Assembly (NCBI RefSeq): GCF_002077135.1
Contig: NZ_LDOS01000001.1
Span: 1,114,340 to 1,178,339 of the forward strand
Reading direction: 5' to 3'
DNA from: Metallibacterium scheffleri
Lineage (GTDB): Bacteria; Pseudomonadota; Gammaproteobacteria; Xanthomonadales; Rhodanobacteraceae
Length of the DNA stretch: 64,000 bases
In this document: positions 26,391-36,806 of the stretch, one piece after another
How positions within the stretch are numbered: the first letter of the stretch is position 1
Layout of the letters: the number at the start of each line of letters is the position of its first letter
Translations under genes and position numbers: made by a program
The notes under the pieces: generated by a model
What the model was told of the DNA's origin: nothing
The model's database searches: none
Seen by the model: the letters and a program-made list of their open reading frames with translations, nothing else

Positions 26391-26506
26391 CACTGGATCC
26401 CCGCCTGCGCGGGGATGACGAAAACGAGGTCATTCCCGGGCTCCACTGCTCGTCGTCCTCCCCGTGCTCCACTGCTCGTCATCCCCGCGCAGGCGGGGAT
26501 CCAGTG
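26391..26506. repeat. REP-like perfect 31-bp inverted repeat
   Basis: Bases 26391-26421 and 26476-26506 are exact reverse complements (core GGATCCCCGCCTGCGCGGGG), separated by 54 nt. The core is the same as at 11633-11701. It fills the gap between the uma2-like gene and the IS element together with unremarkable sequence. Confidence 0.8.
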
Positions 26507-26643
26507 AGAACAAGGCGACCCCTCGCCCCTGGGAAACGACCAACGGGGAAGTCCGCCAGAGAGGGCCAGGGACGAAGGTCCACCGGCGGCCAACCACCCT
26601 CACCCCTGCCGCACCACGTCAACCGAGGTGACGCGCCGCGTCA

Positions 26644-28304
26644 GAGGCTGTGAGTTTTTCGGTTGTCGGCGTGGGCGCGACGGCTGCTGATGCTGGACGT
26701 GGTCGCCTGCGCGTGCGGTCGAATGGCGCAGACGGTGCCCGTGATGGGTGTCGGTCTCCCGAACTTCGCGCTGGCTGAGCGCTTTGGGGCCATTTCTTGC
26801 CCTCTCATGCGGCCTGCGCCGCCATGGCGGACGGATCTGTCCCCCAACCGATGAGTTGCGGTGCCAGCGCGGCGGTGCGCAACAGGTTGTGCGCCAGCAC
26901 GAACAGGCCCACCACCGAGCGGACCTTGGCCAAGCCACGCACGGGCATGCGCAGCAGGCCTCGGTTACGCGCCTGGGCGTTGACGCATTCGGCGGTTGCC
27001 GCGCGCTGCTTGTAGATGTCCCTGGCCTCGCTGCCGGCCATGCGCACGCGCCACTGGGCCACCGCCTCGGAGTCATCGGGCTTGGGTTGGTGCTTGTCCT
27101 GCGCGACCTCCTTGCCCTGCGCGTCCTGCTTCGTCCTGGGTTCTGGCACCGGCGCGTAGACCTTGGTCCTGCCGGCCACCGCATCGATCTGCTCGTGCGC
27201 GGGGAAGCCGCCATCGACCAGCCACTGCTCCGGGCTGCGCCCCAGGCGCTGCGCGACCTGCTCGACCATCGGCGCCAGTTGCGCCATGTCGCTGCCGGCG
27301 GTGACCACGTCCATGCCGACGATGACCTGTTCTTCGCAGGTGGTGGCAAACTGCACGTTGAACGCCGGACGGAAACCGCCGTCGCCCATCTTCATGACCC
27401 GCGCGTCGGCGTCGGTGGTGCTCGCTCTGGCGTCTTCGGCCCTGGAGCCGTTGCGCTTCTTGGCAGCGGCCACTTCAGGCAGTTGCTCCAGCGCCGCCTG
27501 GATGCGCGCTTCGCGCTCCCGGGCCGCGCGCAGCTTGGCCGCCTGCGCTTGCCGCCGGGCTTGACCCGGATCGGCCTGGGCCTGCGTCTTGATCGTCTGC
27601 ACCAGCTCGCGGGCCTGGCTCAGGTGGTCGTCCAGGCTGGCTTGGCGGCGGAACGAGGCGGCACCCGCAGCGGCGCGAACGCGCATGCCGTCCTGCGCCA
27701 CGCGCTGCAAGGTGATCGCACCCACCGCGGCCAGGGCGGCTACGTTATCCGTGAGCAGCTCGTCCATCAGCGCTTCGTTGCCCGCACGAAAATCATTGAG
27801 CGCGTGATAGTTCACCGACACGCCGCCGCAAATCCACCGGTACGCATCGTGCTCCAGGCTCAGCCGCGCCACTTCGCGGCCGCTGCCCACACCGTCCAGC
27901 GTGGCGTACAGCCACAGTGCGAACAGAATGCGCGGGTCGATCGCCGCACGACCGGCGTTGCTGCCGCGCGCCTTGACCGCCTCGATCAACCGACTCAGGT
28001 CCTGACGCTCGACGTAACCCCACACCAGTCGCGCCCGGTGGTCCTCGGGCAACAACGATTCCAGGTCCGAGGCGCGCAGCTCCACCTGCAAACGGTTGGG
28101 TTCGAGCAATCGCGGCGCGCCTTGCTCTCGCTGCATCGCCGCCTTGGCCTGCGCCTCCCGTACCTGGGCTTCGCTGGGCTCGGGCAGGTCCAGAAACAGG
28201 CCTGTCTGCGTCGCCGCCGGGTCATGCTCAGTGGATGTCGTCATGCTCGCTATCATGCCTGCCGCACAACCGTTTGGGTGGCTCAGAGAAAAACTCTCAC
28301 CCTC
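26644..28304 (-). mobile_element. IS1182-like insertion sequence
   Basis: About 1.66 kb containing one transposase. Terminal inverted repeats: GAGGCTGTGAGTTTTTC at 26644-26660 and the complement of GAGGGTGAGAGTTTTTC at 28288-28304 (15 of 17 match). Exact outer ends are uncertain by a few bases; only TCA is shared by both flanks, too short to call a target duplication. It separates the uma2-like gene from the pilA at 28746. Confidence 0.75.
26805..28256 (-). CDS. IS1182-family transposase
   Basis: 483 aa. The N-terminal region DLESLLPEDHRARLVWGYVE followed by IDPRILFALWLYATLDGVGS is the DUF772-type transposase domain. The DDE catalytic region includes the Asp of VAQDGMRVRAAAG, the Asp of QWLVDGGFPAHEQID and the C-terminal conserved part KQRAATAECVNAQARNRGL, as in IS1182 members. 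The frame is intact, so the element may be active. Start at 28256, or at the Met four codons later. Confidence 0.9.
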   Translation of the reverse strand: MIASMTTSTEHDPAATQTGLFLDLPEPSEAQVREAQAKAAMQREQGAPRLLEPNRLQVELRASDLESLLPEDHRARLVWGYVERQDLSRLIEAVKARGSNAGRAAIDPRILFALWLYATLDGVGSGREVARLSLEHDAYRWICGGVSVNYHALNDFRAGNEALMDELLTDNVAALAAVGAITLQRVAQDGMRVRAAAGAASFRRQASLDDHLSQARELVQTIKTQAQADPGQARRQAQAAKLRAAREREARIQAALEQLPEVAAAKKRNGSRAEDARASTTDADARVMKMGDGGFRPAFNVQFATTCEEQVIVGMDVVTAGSDMAQLAPMVEQVAQRLGRSPEQWLVDGGFPAHEQIDAVAGRTKVYAPVPEPRTKQDAQGKEVAQDKHQPKPDDSEAVAQWRVRMAGSEARDIYKQRAATAECVNAQARNRGLLRMPVRGLAKVRSVVGLFVLAHNLLRTAALAPQLIGWGTDPSAMAAQAA

Positions 28305-28745
28305 TCAGGCCTTGCCCTTGCGCGAATGTTGCGCGGCAGGTCGTGCGTGGTCGCCGCGGACGGCGGCGGGCCTGCCACGCGCGCCGGGGCGGCACCGGGT
28401 GGGCGCCCGCCAACCGCGCCGTCGCGCGGGAAGGGCTTGCAAATCCGTTACGTTCGCCGCGTGCGCGTGACGTCGCGCACGCTTTGGCGCCGACGCGTGC
28501 CGCGCACGGCCCGCGCACGCTTGCGCCGCGTTCACATTCGCATGCACACTCATCCGGTTCGCGTGGCTCGCGCGCGGACACCGGGGGCGTTGGCACGATC
28601 ACTGCTTCGATACCCGGTGAGCTTCGGCCGTTGCCGCCGTGGAGTGATCCCAGCGGTTGGCCGGCAGACCTGCCTAGGAGGGTCTACAGGCCAGGGGGCT
28701 CAGAGGCTACAACGTCAGCTGACCAACTACTTTCGAGGTAACACC
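28305..28745. other. intergenic leader between the IS element and pilA
   Basis: No gene is supported. A TGGCCGGCAGACCTGCC stretch near 28660 resembles a sigma-54 site but has 11 rather than 10 bases between GG and GC. The 28746 pilin has a normal ribosome site (CGAGGTAAC). The promoter of this pilin is therefore not identified. Confidence 0.5.
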
Positions 28746-29180
28746 ATGAAGACGATGCAGAAAGGCTTCACCCTGATCGAATTGATGATCGTGGTTGCGA
28801 TCATCGCGATCCTGGCCGCGATCGCCATCCCGGCCTACCAGAACTACCTGATCCGCGCGCAGGTTGCGGAAGGCATGTCGCTGATGGGCGCCGCCAAGAC
28901 CGGCGTGGCCGAATACTACGGCAACTACGGCGGCTTCCCTGGTAGCAACTTGTCTGCTGGCATCGCCACGGACACCAGCATCAGCGGCAACTACGTGTCA
29001 AAGGTCGCTGTCAGTACGGGTGGTTTGATCACCGCCACGTTCAATGGTCCCAAGGTGAACACCAACATCGCTGGCAAGACGCTGATCCTGTCGCCCATTG
29101 CCAATGTCGGCAGCATCAACTGGACCTGCAGCACGACCAGCTCGATTTCGCAACAGTACCTGCCCGCCACCTGCCGCTGA
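28746..29180 (+). CDS. pilA: type IV pilin (major pilin type)
   Basis: 144 aa from ATG 28746. The leader MKTMQKG is cut before [20 protein letters not shown] by the prepilin peptidase PilD; Glu5 of the mature form is present. The rest is a short pilin with GNYVSKVAVSTGGLITATFN and a C-terminal disulfide pair (WTCSTTSS and PATCR). It assembles into type IV pili for twitching, adhesion or DNA uptake. It is a paralogue of the pilins at 29514 and 24687, with a different leader and promoter region. A strong terminator follows at 29203-29231. Confidence 0.93.
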   Translation: MKTMQKGFTLIELMIVVAIIAILAAIAIPAYQNYLIRAQVAEGMSLMGAAKTGVAEYYGNYGGFPGSNLSAGIATDTSISGNYVSKVAVSTGGLITATFNGPKVNTNIAGKTLILSPIANVGSINWTCSTTSSISQQYLPATCR

Positions 29181-29202
29181 TCGCAGTTGTCACGGGTTTG
29201 AC

Positions 29203-29231
29203 AAGGGCCGCCCCGCGCGGCCCTTTTCTTT
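29203..29231 (+). terminator. rho-independent terminator of pilA (28746)
   Basis: AAGGGCCGC (29203-29211), loop CCCGC, GCGGCCCTT (29217-29225), then TTTTCTTT. Perfect 9-bp stem 22 nt after the stop. Confidence 0.9.
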
Positions 29232-29463
29232 GGCGCGCAGCGCAGCGCGCAGCAGCAGCGCCGCGACGCGCAGGCCCAGCGCGATGCCCCGCGCCGCGCT
29301 GCCACGGTTCGGCATCCCCACGCCCCGCATATTCCCGCCCGCGCGGGAATGACGACGAGGTGGCAGGGGTGACGTCGGGAGGCGCAGGCATGACGTGTGC
29401 GCGGGAACGACGCGGGCGCACGCGCGCATTCTGTGTGACGCACGTCACGATGTAACCATTGTT

Positions 29464-29479
29464 TGGCCCGGAACCTGCT
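29464..29479 (+). promoter_or_regulatory. sigma-54 promoter of pilA (29514)
   Basis: TGGCCCGGAACCTGCT, identical to 24637-24652, with GG-N10-GC spacing; start of transcription near 29490, about 24 nt before the ATG. Confidence 0.78.
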
Positions 29480-29513
29480 TGATATTCACCCCGAATCCAG
29501 GGGGAATCCACCC

Positions 29514-29957
<444 letters not shown>

Positions 29958-30114
29958 GCCACGCCCAGACCGCGCGCGGCCGGTGCCGACCGGTTCTGCG
30001 GCGACCCGCCGCGCCGCGACCCACCCGCGCTGGCGGCAAGCAAGGCACGACCGTCGCCGCGTTGCGCCTGCTCGTCATCCGCGCGGGCCAGCCAGCGTCG
30101 TTCCCGCCGGCGCC

Positions 30115-31224
30115 TCAATCCAGCGCGGGGTAATCGGTATAGCCGCGCGCGTCGCCGCCGTATAACGTGCTGGCATCCAGCGCATTCAGCGCTGTGTTCT
30201 CGCGCAGGCGCCGCACCAGGTCGGGATTGGCGATGAACAGGCGTCCAAAGGCCACCAGATCGGCCGCGCCGGCGTTGATCGCCGCCGCCGCGCTGGCGCG
30301 GTCGTAGCCGTTGTTGACCATCCACGTGCCGCGAAAGCGGCGGCGCAGCGCGGCGAAATCGAAATCCACCTCGCGCGTGCCGCCGGTTTCGCCCTCGATC
30401 ACATGCACATAGGCGATGCGCAATGCATCGAGCTGCTCGACGCCGTATTCGAACAAGGGCTGCGGCGCGCTGTCGTGCACATCGTTGAAGCTCGCCGCCG
30501 GCGACAGGCGCACGCCGACGCGATCCGCGCCGATGGCCGCGGCCACCGCGGCGGTGACCTCGATCAGCAGGCGCGCGCGGTGCTCGATCGTGCCGCCGTA
30601 GGCATCGCTGCGCCGATTGCTGCCATCGCGCAGGAACTGGTCGATCAAATAGCCGTTGGCCGCGTGCACCTCGACGCCATCGAAGCCGGCGGCCATGGCA
30701 TTGCGCGCGGCCGTGGCGTAGGTCTGCACCAGCGCGGGAATTTCGTCCAGACGCAGCGCGCGCGGCGCCGAAACATCCACCAGGCCTTCCGCGGTGAAGG
30801 TCTTGGCCTGGGCGGCAATGGCCGACGGCGCCACCGGCGCCACGCCGCCCGGCTGCAGGCTGGTGTGCGAGATGCGGCCGACGTGCCAGAGCTGCAGCAC
30901 GATGCGGCCACCCGCGGCATGCACCGCCGCGGTCACGGTTTTCCAGCCGGCGATCTGCGCGGCGGAATGGATGCCGGGCGTGGCGATGTAGCCCTGGCCC
31001 TCGGGGCAGATCTGCGTGGCCTCGGCGATCAGCAGGCCGGCGCTGGCGCGCTGCGTGTAATACGTGGCCGCCAGCGGCGAGGGCACATTGCCGGCCGCGG
31101 CGCGATTGCGCGTCAGCGGCGCCATGACGATGCGGTTGGCGACCTCGATGGCGCCGACGCGCAGCGGTGAAAACAACGCGGCGACGGATTCAGGCGCGGC
31201 GGACAGGGCAGATTGGACACGCAT
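30115..31224 (-). CDS. NADH:flavin oxidoreductase, Old Yellow Enzyme family
   Basis: 369 aa from ATG at 31224 (MRVQSALSAAPES). An FMN-dependent ene-reductase of the OYE/NemA type, reducing activated alkenes, N-ethylmaleimide or nitro compounds with NAD(P)H. Motifs: VMAPLTRNRAAAG at the N-terminal FMN site, VLQLWHVGRISHTSLQPGG, DGVEVHAANGYLIDQFLRDG with the substrate-binding His/Asn pair, then SNRRSDAYGGTIEHRARLL, and DLVAFGRLFIANPDLVRRLR near the end. There is no neighbouring TetR-type regulator. It is convergent with pilA. Confidence 0.92.
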   Translation of the reverse strand: MRVQSALSAAPESVAALFSPLRVGAIEVANRIVMAPLTRNRAAAGNVPSPLAATYYTQRASAGLLIAEATQICPEGQGYIATPGIHSAAQIAGWKTVTAAVHAAGGRIVLQLWHVGRISHTSLQPGGVAPVAPSAIAAQAKTFTAEGLVDVSAPRALRLDEIPALVQTYATAARNAMAAGFDGVEVHAANGYLIDQFLRDGSNRRSDAYGGTIEHRARLLIEVTAAVAAAIGADRVGVRLSPAASFNDVHDSAPQPLFEYGVEQLDALRIAYVHVIEGETGGTREVDFDFAALRRRFRGTWMVNNGYDRASAAAAINAGAADLVAFGRLFIANPDLVRRLRENTALNALDASTLYGGDARGYTDYPALD

Positions 31225-31653
31225 CGGGCAACTCCGGCAGGAAAAGACACAGCCGATCGTTATGCGGCCCGTCGCTGCCGGATCAAGCGCATGGATGCGC
31301 GATTCTGGAGACACTGTGTGACCGGCAGCAACACGCTTTGCGCGGGTCAGCTTGCGGTACTTGTCAGTGTCGATGCCCGGGAGTAGCGTCCAAGGTCCGC
31401 GGGGTATCTTCCCCGCGGGAGTCGTGAAGCCCGCCGATATGCATTGCGCCGCCTGCCACCGATGCCCTGCCGCACAGCCGGCGGGGTGGTGTGCAGGCCG
31501 CGCTCACCCGGCAAACCCCTGCGACACCGCCGTGACGGGCGGGCGGTGTCTGCGTGCACGCCGCACGAACCCTCACCCGGCGCTGCGCGCCACCCTCTCC
31601 CGGCGGGAGAGGGCTTCGTCCCCGTGTTTCATCAACCTTATGGAGGTCGCACG
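31225..31653. other. leader region of the YdcH-like gene with two hairpins
   Basis: No gene supported. Two strong hairpins: CCGCGGGG-TATCTT-CCCCGCGG near 31398-31419 and CCCTCTCCC-GGC-GGGAGAGGG (31593-31613). Neither is followed by a T-run, so leader structure or dispersed repeats are more likely than terminators. Confidence 0.5.
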
Positions 31654-31881
31654 ATGTTCGAAAATCATCCGCGTGAAGACATCGAAGCCATGATGAAGGC
31701 CAATATCGAATTCCGGCGTCTGTTCTTGCGCCACCGCGAACTGGACAGCAAGGTGCACGATGCCGAGATCGGCGTGCTGCCGATGGACGGCACCACGCTC
31801 AACGGCATGAAGCGCGAGAAAATGGTCGCCAAGGAACGCCTGCTGCGCATGTGGCAGGACGCGCGCGTGCCCGCGCACTGA
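31654..31881 (+). CDS. YdcH-family (DUF465) small protein
   Basis: 75 aa from ATG 31654, preceded by ATGGAGGTCG. It matches the small, charged, helical DUF465/YdcH family: EDIEAMMKANIEFRRLFLRH, ELDSKVHDAEIGVLPMDGTT and LKREKMVAKERLL-like end (KREKMVAKERLLRMW). The function is unknown; these proteins are common in proteobacteria and probably form helical hairpins. Monocistronic, upstream of cbs by 170 nt. Confidence 0.88.
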   Translation: MFENHPREDIEAMMKANIEFRRLFLRHRELDSKVHDAEIGVLPMDGTTLNGMKREKMVAKERLLRMWQDARVPAH

Positions 31882-32050
31882 AGCGCGCGGCGCGGCGCGC
31901 GCCGCTATCATGCGGGTGCGCCACGCGTCGTCCCCGAGCAACCGCCGCGGCCATTCCGCGGCGGTTGCATAGGGCAATCTCGAAAACCCCGGGTGGTGTT
32001 TTGGAGGCCTTTCTTCGCGCGGCCCGTGCCCACTTTCGAGGTCCATCCGC

Positions 32051-33418
<1,368 letters not shown>

Positions 33419-33545
33419 AGCCGGCGAGTCAACTCGCGCGGAGCGCAAGTCTCACGATGAAACCGACGCGGCGATTGCATGCGCGGCGAGCGCGTACTTT
33501 GCGCGTTGCGCCGATGCGCGGTTGGCTGGGTTGGTATCGAATCGC

Positions 33546-35684
33546 TCAGTGCTGATCGCCGGAACCCTTGCCGTCGGTTTTGCCGGCCGGTACCTTGCCA
33601 CCCGACTTGAGGCTCGCCGGGCTGATCAGCGACAGGTTCTTGGTGATGTCCTGGGTAATCTGCTCGGCCTGATCGCTGTTTTCGATGATGTACGGCACGA
33701 TGATCACGACCAGCTCGGTGCGCTGGTTATCGCGCGAACTGGACTTGAACAAATTGCCGAGAACGGGGATGTCCTTGAGGAACGGCACCCCGGAGTCACT
33801 CGTCGTGACCTGGTTGGAAACGAGTCCACCCAGTACCACCGAGCCGCCATCGCGCAGGGTCAGCGTGGTCTTGATCTTGCGTTGGAAAATCGAAGGCGAA
33901 GCGACGCCCGAACCGCTGGCGATGGGCTGTGCCTGGCTGTCCTCCTGGCTGATGTCCAGATCGACGCGGTTGTTGGACAGCACGGTGGGTTTGACCGTGA
34001 GCAGCACACCGGTATTGCGGTATTCGACGGACTGCAACAGGTTCGACGTGCCCGACGTGGTCTGGCTGGCAGTGGTCTGCGAAGTGATGATGGGCACCTG
34101 GGTGCCCACGTCGATGCTGGCGTCCGATCCGCTGGTTACGAGGATGCGCGGCGTGGACAGGATCGATACACGCGAGTCGGCCGCCAAGGCTTGCAGTTGG
34201 GCCTTGTTCTGTCCGGCGACATCAAGCAGGTAAGTCAGTCCGCCGCCGCCGCTGGTGGTACCGGTGCTGGATGTGCCAGTTGTCCCGGTGGTCGGCGTGG
34301 ACGAGCCCAGTGTGCCGACGGTCCATTTCCCGGCCTGCCAGTTCACGCCAAACTGATCGTTCTTGTCCAGGGTCACCTCGGCGATGGTGACCTCGACCAT
34401 CACCTGGCGCGCGGGCTTATCCATCTCCTTGATCAGTGGCAACAAGCGTGCCCATTCATCGGCGCTGCCACGAAAAATCAGACCATTGCGCGAAGCATCC
34501 ACGACGAGTTGTCCGATTCCCCCCAGGCCACCTGAAGTACTGGCTTGTGGTGTGGCGGCGGCTCCGGGCGCGGGGGCCATGGGTGCAGCCGTCGGGCCAC
34601 GGCTGCTGGATTGACCCTGCAATACGCCGGCAATGTCAGCCGCGCGCGTGTTCTCGACCTGGTAGTAGAAGAAGTCATTGGTACCCGATGTCGGCGCAGG
34701 CTTGTCGATCGTGTGCGCCCACTCCACCACATGGTTGAGGATGGATTGACTGGGTGCGAACACGATCACCGCATTCACGCTGTTGATCGGTATGACCAGC
34801 ACGCTTGTATTGGGCGAAATGACATTGCTCGCTGCATAACCTTCAGCGTTGAGGATTTCAGTGAGGTGCGCGGCGAGGTCACGTGCACTCATGAACGCCG
34901 GTGTCAGGCGCACGCTGTAATGGCCGCGCAGATAGGGGCGGTCCAGCACCGCGATCGCTTGCGCGGCCTGGATCACCACCGATGGCTTGCCATACAGCAC
35001 CACCGAGTTGCGGTTGACATCGCTCTCGATGGTAAGGCCGTTGATCTTGTAGGCAACCTTGAGCCAATTGACCACGTCCGATGCGCGCACGTATTCCAGG
35101 TCAACCATCTGGAAGATCGGACGATGACTTTGCGGCACCGAGGGCAGCGTGCGTCCGCTGATGATCAATGGCGGCTCACTGCCGACGGTGGCTTGCACCG
35201 GTTCGATCTGTACCACGGTGCCGGTCCAGTGCGCGGCGAGGCCATACGAGCGCAGTACCGTGGCGATCAGGCGGTAGAAATCCTGTGGCGAGGTTTTCTT
35301 GGGAATGCGCAGGGTTACCAGATCGGTCAGTTTGGCAACCGCCGGATCGACCTGGAAATTGAGATGCAAGATATTGGCGTAGACCTCGTTGATGAAGGCC
35401 GGCAGTGCCATGTTCTCGATCGAGGCATTGATCGGCGCGCCGCTGAGCTTGGGTTCCTCGCCGCTCAATTCCACGGCGCTGACGGCTTCGGTCGGCACAT
35501 TGACCTGGGGTGTCTCGCTCACCTTCAAACTGAGCCGCGGCTGGATGTGGCCATTGCTGGCAGTCAAGGTGCGCTGGGCGTGCGGCGCGGGAAAGGGCGC
35601 CGGCAGTTGCATTTTCGTGGTCGTGGTCTGGCATGCGGCCAGCATCAGCGGTAGCAGCAACAGACCGAGGTGTTTCAACTTCAT
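33546..35684 (-). CDS. gspD: type II secretion secretin GspD (XpsD)
   Basis: 712 aa from ATG at 35684. A lipoprotein signal (MKLKHLGLLLLPLMLAACQ) gives an outer-membrane anchor. N-domains N0-N3 follow (INASIENMALPAFINEVYAN, then VVIQAAQAIAVLDRPYLRGH), and the secretin core ends with SGVPFLKDIPVLGNLFKSSS and RTELVVIIVPYIIE. It forms the outer-membrane channel. A Ser/Thr/Gly-rich stretch (GSSTPTTGTTGTSSTGTTSG) lies in the secretin domain. Last gene of the operon, overlapping gspN by 4 nt. The last-in-operon position matches Xanthomonas xpsD. Confidence 0.95.
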   Translation of the reverse strand: MKLKHLGLLLLPLMLAACQTTTTKMQLPAPFPAPHAQRTLTASNGHIQPRLSLKVSETPQVNVPTEAVSAVELSGEEPKLSGAPINASIENMALPAFINEVYANILHLNFQVDPAVAKLTDLVTLRIPKKTSPQDFYRLIATVLRSYGLAAHWTGTVVQIEPVQATVGSEPPLIISGRTLPSVPQSHRPIFQMVDLEYVRASDVVNWLKVAYKINGLTIESDVNRNSVVLYGKPSVVIQAAQAIAVLDRPYLRGHYSVRLTPAFMSARDLAAHLTEILNAEGYAASNVISPNTSVLVIPINSVNAVIVFAPSQSILNHVVEWAHTIDKPAPTSGTNDFFYYQVENTRAADIAGVLQGQSSSRGPTAAPMAPAPGAAATPQASTSGGLGGIGQLVVDASRNGLIFRGSADEWARLLPLIKEMDKPARQVMVEVTIAEVTLDKNDQFGVNWQAGKWTVGTLGSSTPTTGTTGTSSTGTTSGGGGLTYLLDVAGQNKAQLQALAADSRVSILSTPRILVTSGSDASIDVGTQVPIITSQTTASQTTSGTSNLLQSVEYRNTGVLLTVKPTVLSNNRVDLDISQEDSQAQPIASGSGVASPSIFQRKIKTTLTLRDGGSVVLGGLVSNQVTTSDSGVPFLKDIPVLGNLFKSSSRDNQRTELVVIIVPYIIENSDQAEQITQDITKNLSLISPASLKSGGKVPAGKTDGKGSGDQH

Positions 35685-36235
35685 CGATGCGATTCCACAG
35701 GCATTGCGGCGGTTGCTTTTGCGCTGGCGCTTGATGCGCCATCGCAAAGCGGGGTGGGGATGACATTGGCGGCATGCCGGCCAAACAAATACACCTTGAG
35801 ATGGCACGCGCCAGCGCTCAGTTCGATCTGCGTGGGCTCGATGCGGGTCAATACCGCACCGTTATCGAGCTTGTCCCCGACAGAGTATCGCCGGACACGC
35901 GTCTGACCATCCTGAATGATCAGCGCCTGCAGTTGTGGCGCCATGATGATCGCCAGCAAGCGCGTCGCCCGCGCAGCAGTGTTGCCCGCCGCGGCGCTGG
36001 CGTCCGTGGCGCTGGACTGGCGGCCGAACGGCATGCGCCTGCCGATCTGGATCAAGTCGCGGTCCGCATAGCGCAGGTCCTTGTCCGGAAACTGCGGCAA
36101 ACGCCAAGGGGCCAGCGTGCCGACCAGCCTGCTCGTTGATGGCGGCGGCAATAGCCAGGCGCCCGCGAGCAAGCCGATCAGCACGATGGCAACCGCACCC
36201 CAGCGCAATCGCTGTTGCATGCCGTCAAGCGCCAT
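35681..36235 (-). CDS. gspN: type II secretion protein GspN/GspC-like (XpsN)
   Basis: 184 aa; start at 36235 overlapping gspM by 11 nt, or at the Met five codons later (MQQRLRWGAVAIVLI). One TM segment (AVAIVLIGLLAGAWLL), then a periplasmic domain with an HR-like repeat seen in GspC: ARATRLLAIIMAPQLQALII and RRYSVGDKLDNGAVLTRIEP. In Xanthomonas XpsN occupies this slot and links XpsM to the secretin, substituting for GspC. It is shorter than XpsN, so the assignment relies partly on gene order. Confidence 0.75.
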   Translation of the reverse strand: MALDGMQQRLRWGAVAIVLIGLLAGAWLLPPPSTSRLVGTLAPWRLPQFPDKDLRYADRDLIQIGRRMPFGRQSSATDASAAAGNTAARATRLLAIIMAPQLQALIIQDGQTRVRRYSVGDKLDNGAVLTRIEPTQIELSAGACHLKVYLFGRHAANVIPTPLCDGASSASAKATAAMPVESHR

Positions 36236-36806
36236 TCTGGCGCTCCGCGCCGCGCACGATGCGGTAATAGGCGACCACGCTCATTTGCAGGCCGGGACTG
36301 GCGGTATTGACGATGCGCAGTGACTGCACATACATCAAATTGGTCGTGCCTTCGACGCGCTGCAGGATTTGCACGGCGCGCGCCGCATTCACCTGGGCAT
36401 TGATGTCGGCGGGCACCTTCCAATACCCCGCCAACCCATCGACCTTGGTGGGCTGGCCCATGACCACGTTCACCCTGGGCGCGAAGGGCAGAATCGCGCT
36501 GCGCAACCAGGCCGCTTGGGTCGCCTGGGCCAGGCCGATGCTGTCACTGCGCGGGATCGCGGCTTGCAACCCGGATTGCAGCGCCTGGGCGGCCTTGGCG
36601 CGCTGCGGCCAATCCTTTTGCTGCGCCAGCAGCTTGATCTTCTGCAACTCGGCGACGTCTTCCAGGTAGGCTTGCGCCGAATTGTTGCGTGCCTGATTGA
36701 CAAACCCGTAGGCATAGGCCAGCGCCAGCAGCGCGATCAGCCCCAATCCGATCCCCAGCGCGGGTTTCGCGCGTACTTCGTTGCGCAGATTTTGCAGGGT
36801 GGTCAT
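36225..36806 (-). CDS. gspM: type II secretion protein GspM
   Basis: 193 aa. A short cytoplasmic N-terminus, one TM segment (LGIGLGLIALLALAYAYGFV, about residues 17-36), a coiled-coil-like stretch (YLEDVAELQKIKLLAQQKDW) and a periplasmic ferredoxin-like domain ending MSVVAYYRIVRGAERQNGA. It stabilises GspL in the inner-membrane platform. It overlaps gspL by 4 nt and gspN by 11 nt. Assigned from size, topology and position between gspL and gspN/D. Confidence 0.8.
   Translation of the reverse strand: MTTLQNLRNEVRAKPALGIGLGLIALLALAYAYGFVNQARNNSAQAYLEDVAELQKIKLLAQQKDWPQRAKAAQALQSGLQAAIPRSDSIGLAQATQAAWLRSAILPFAPRVNVVMGQPTKVDGLAGYWKVPADINAQVNAARAVQILQRVEGTTNLMYVQSLRIVNTASPGLQMSVVAYYRIVRGAERQNGA

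Noticed and set aside
26391..26506. Possible CRISPR-like repeats
   Set aside because: The units are inverted pairs rather than evenly spaced direct repeats and there are no spacers or cas genes.
28655..28680. Sigma-54 promoter for the pilA at 28746
   Set aside because: GG and GC are 11 rather than 10 bases apart, whereas the other two pilA promoters have exact spacing.
26748..28745. Long in-frame extension upstream of pilA (28746)
   Set aside because: It is antisense to the transposase and crosses the IS end; the prepilin leader fixes the real start at 28746.
31398..31613. Riboswitch in the leader of the YdcH-like gene
   Set aside because: Two hairpins exist, but no conserved core of a riboswitch class I know could be found.
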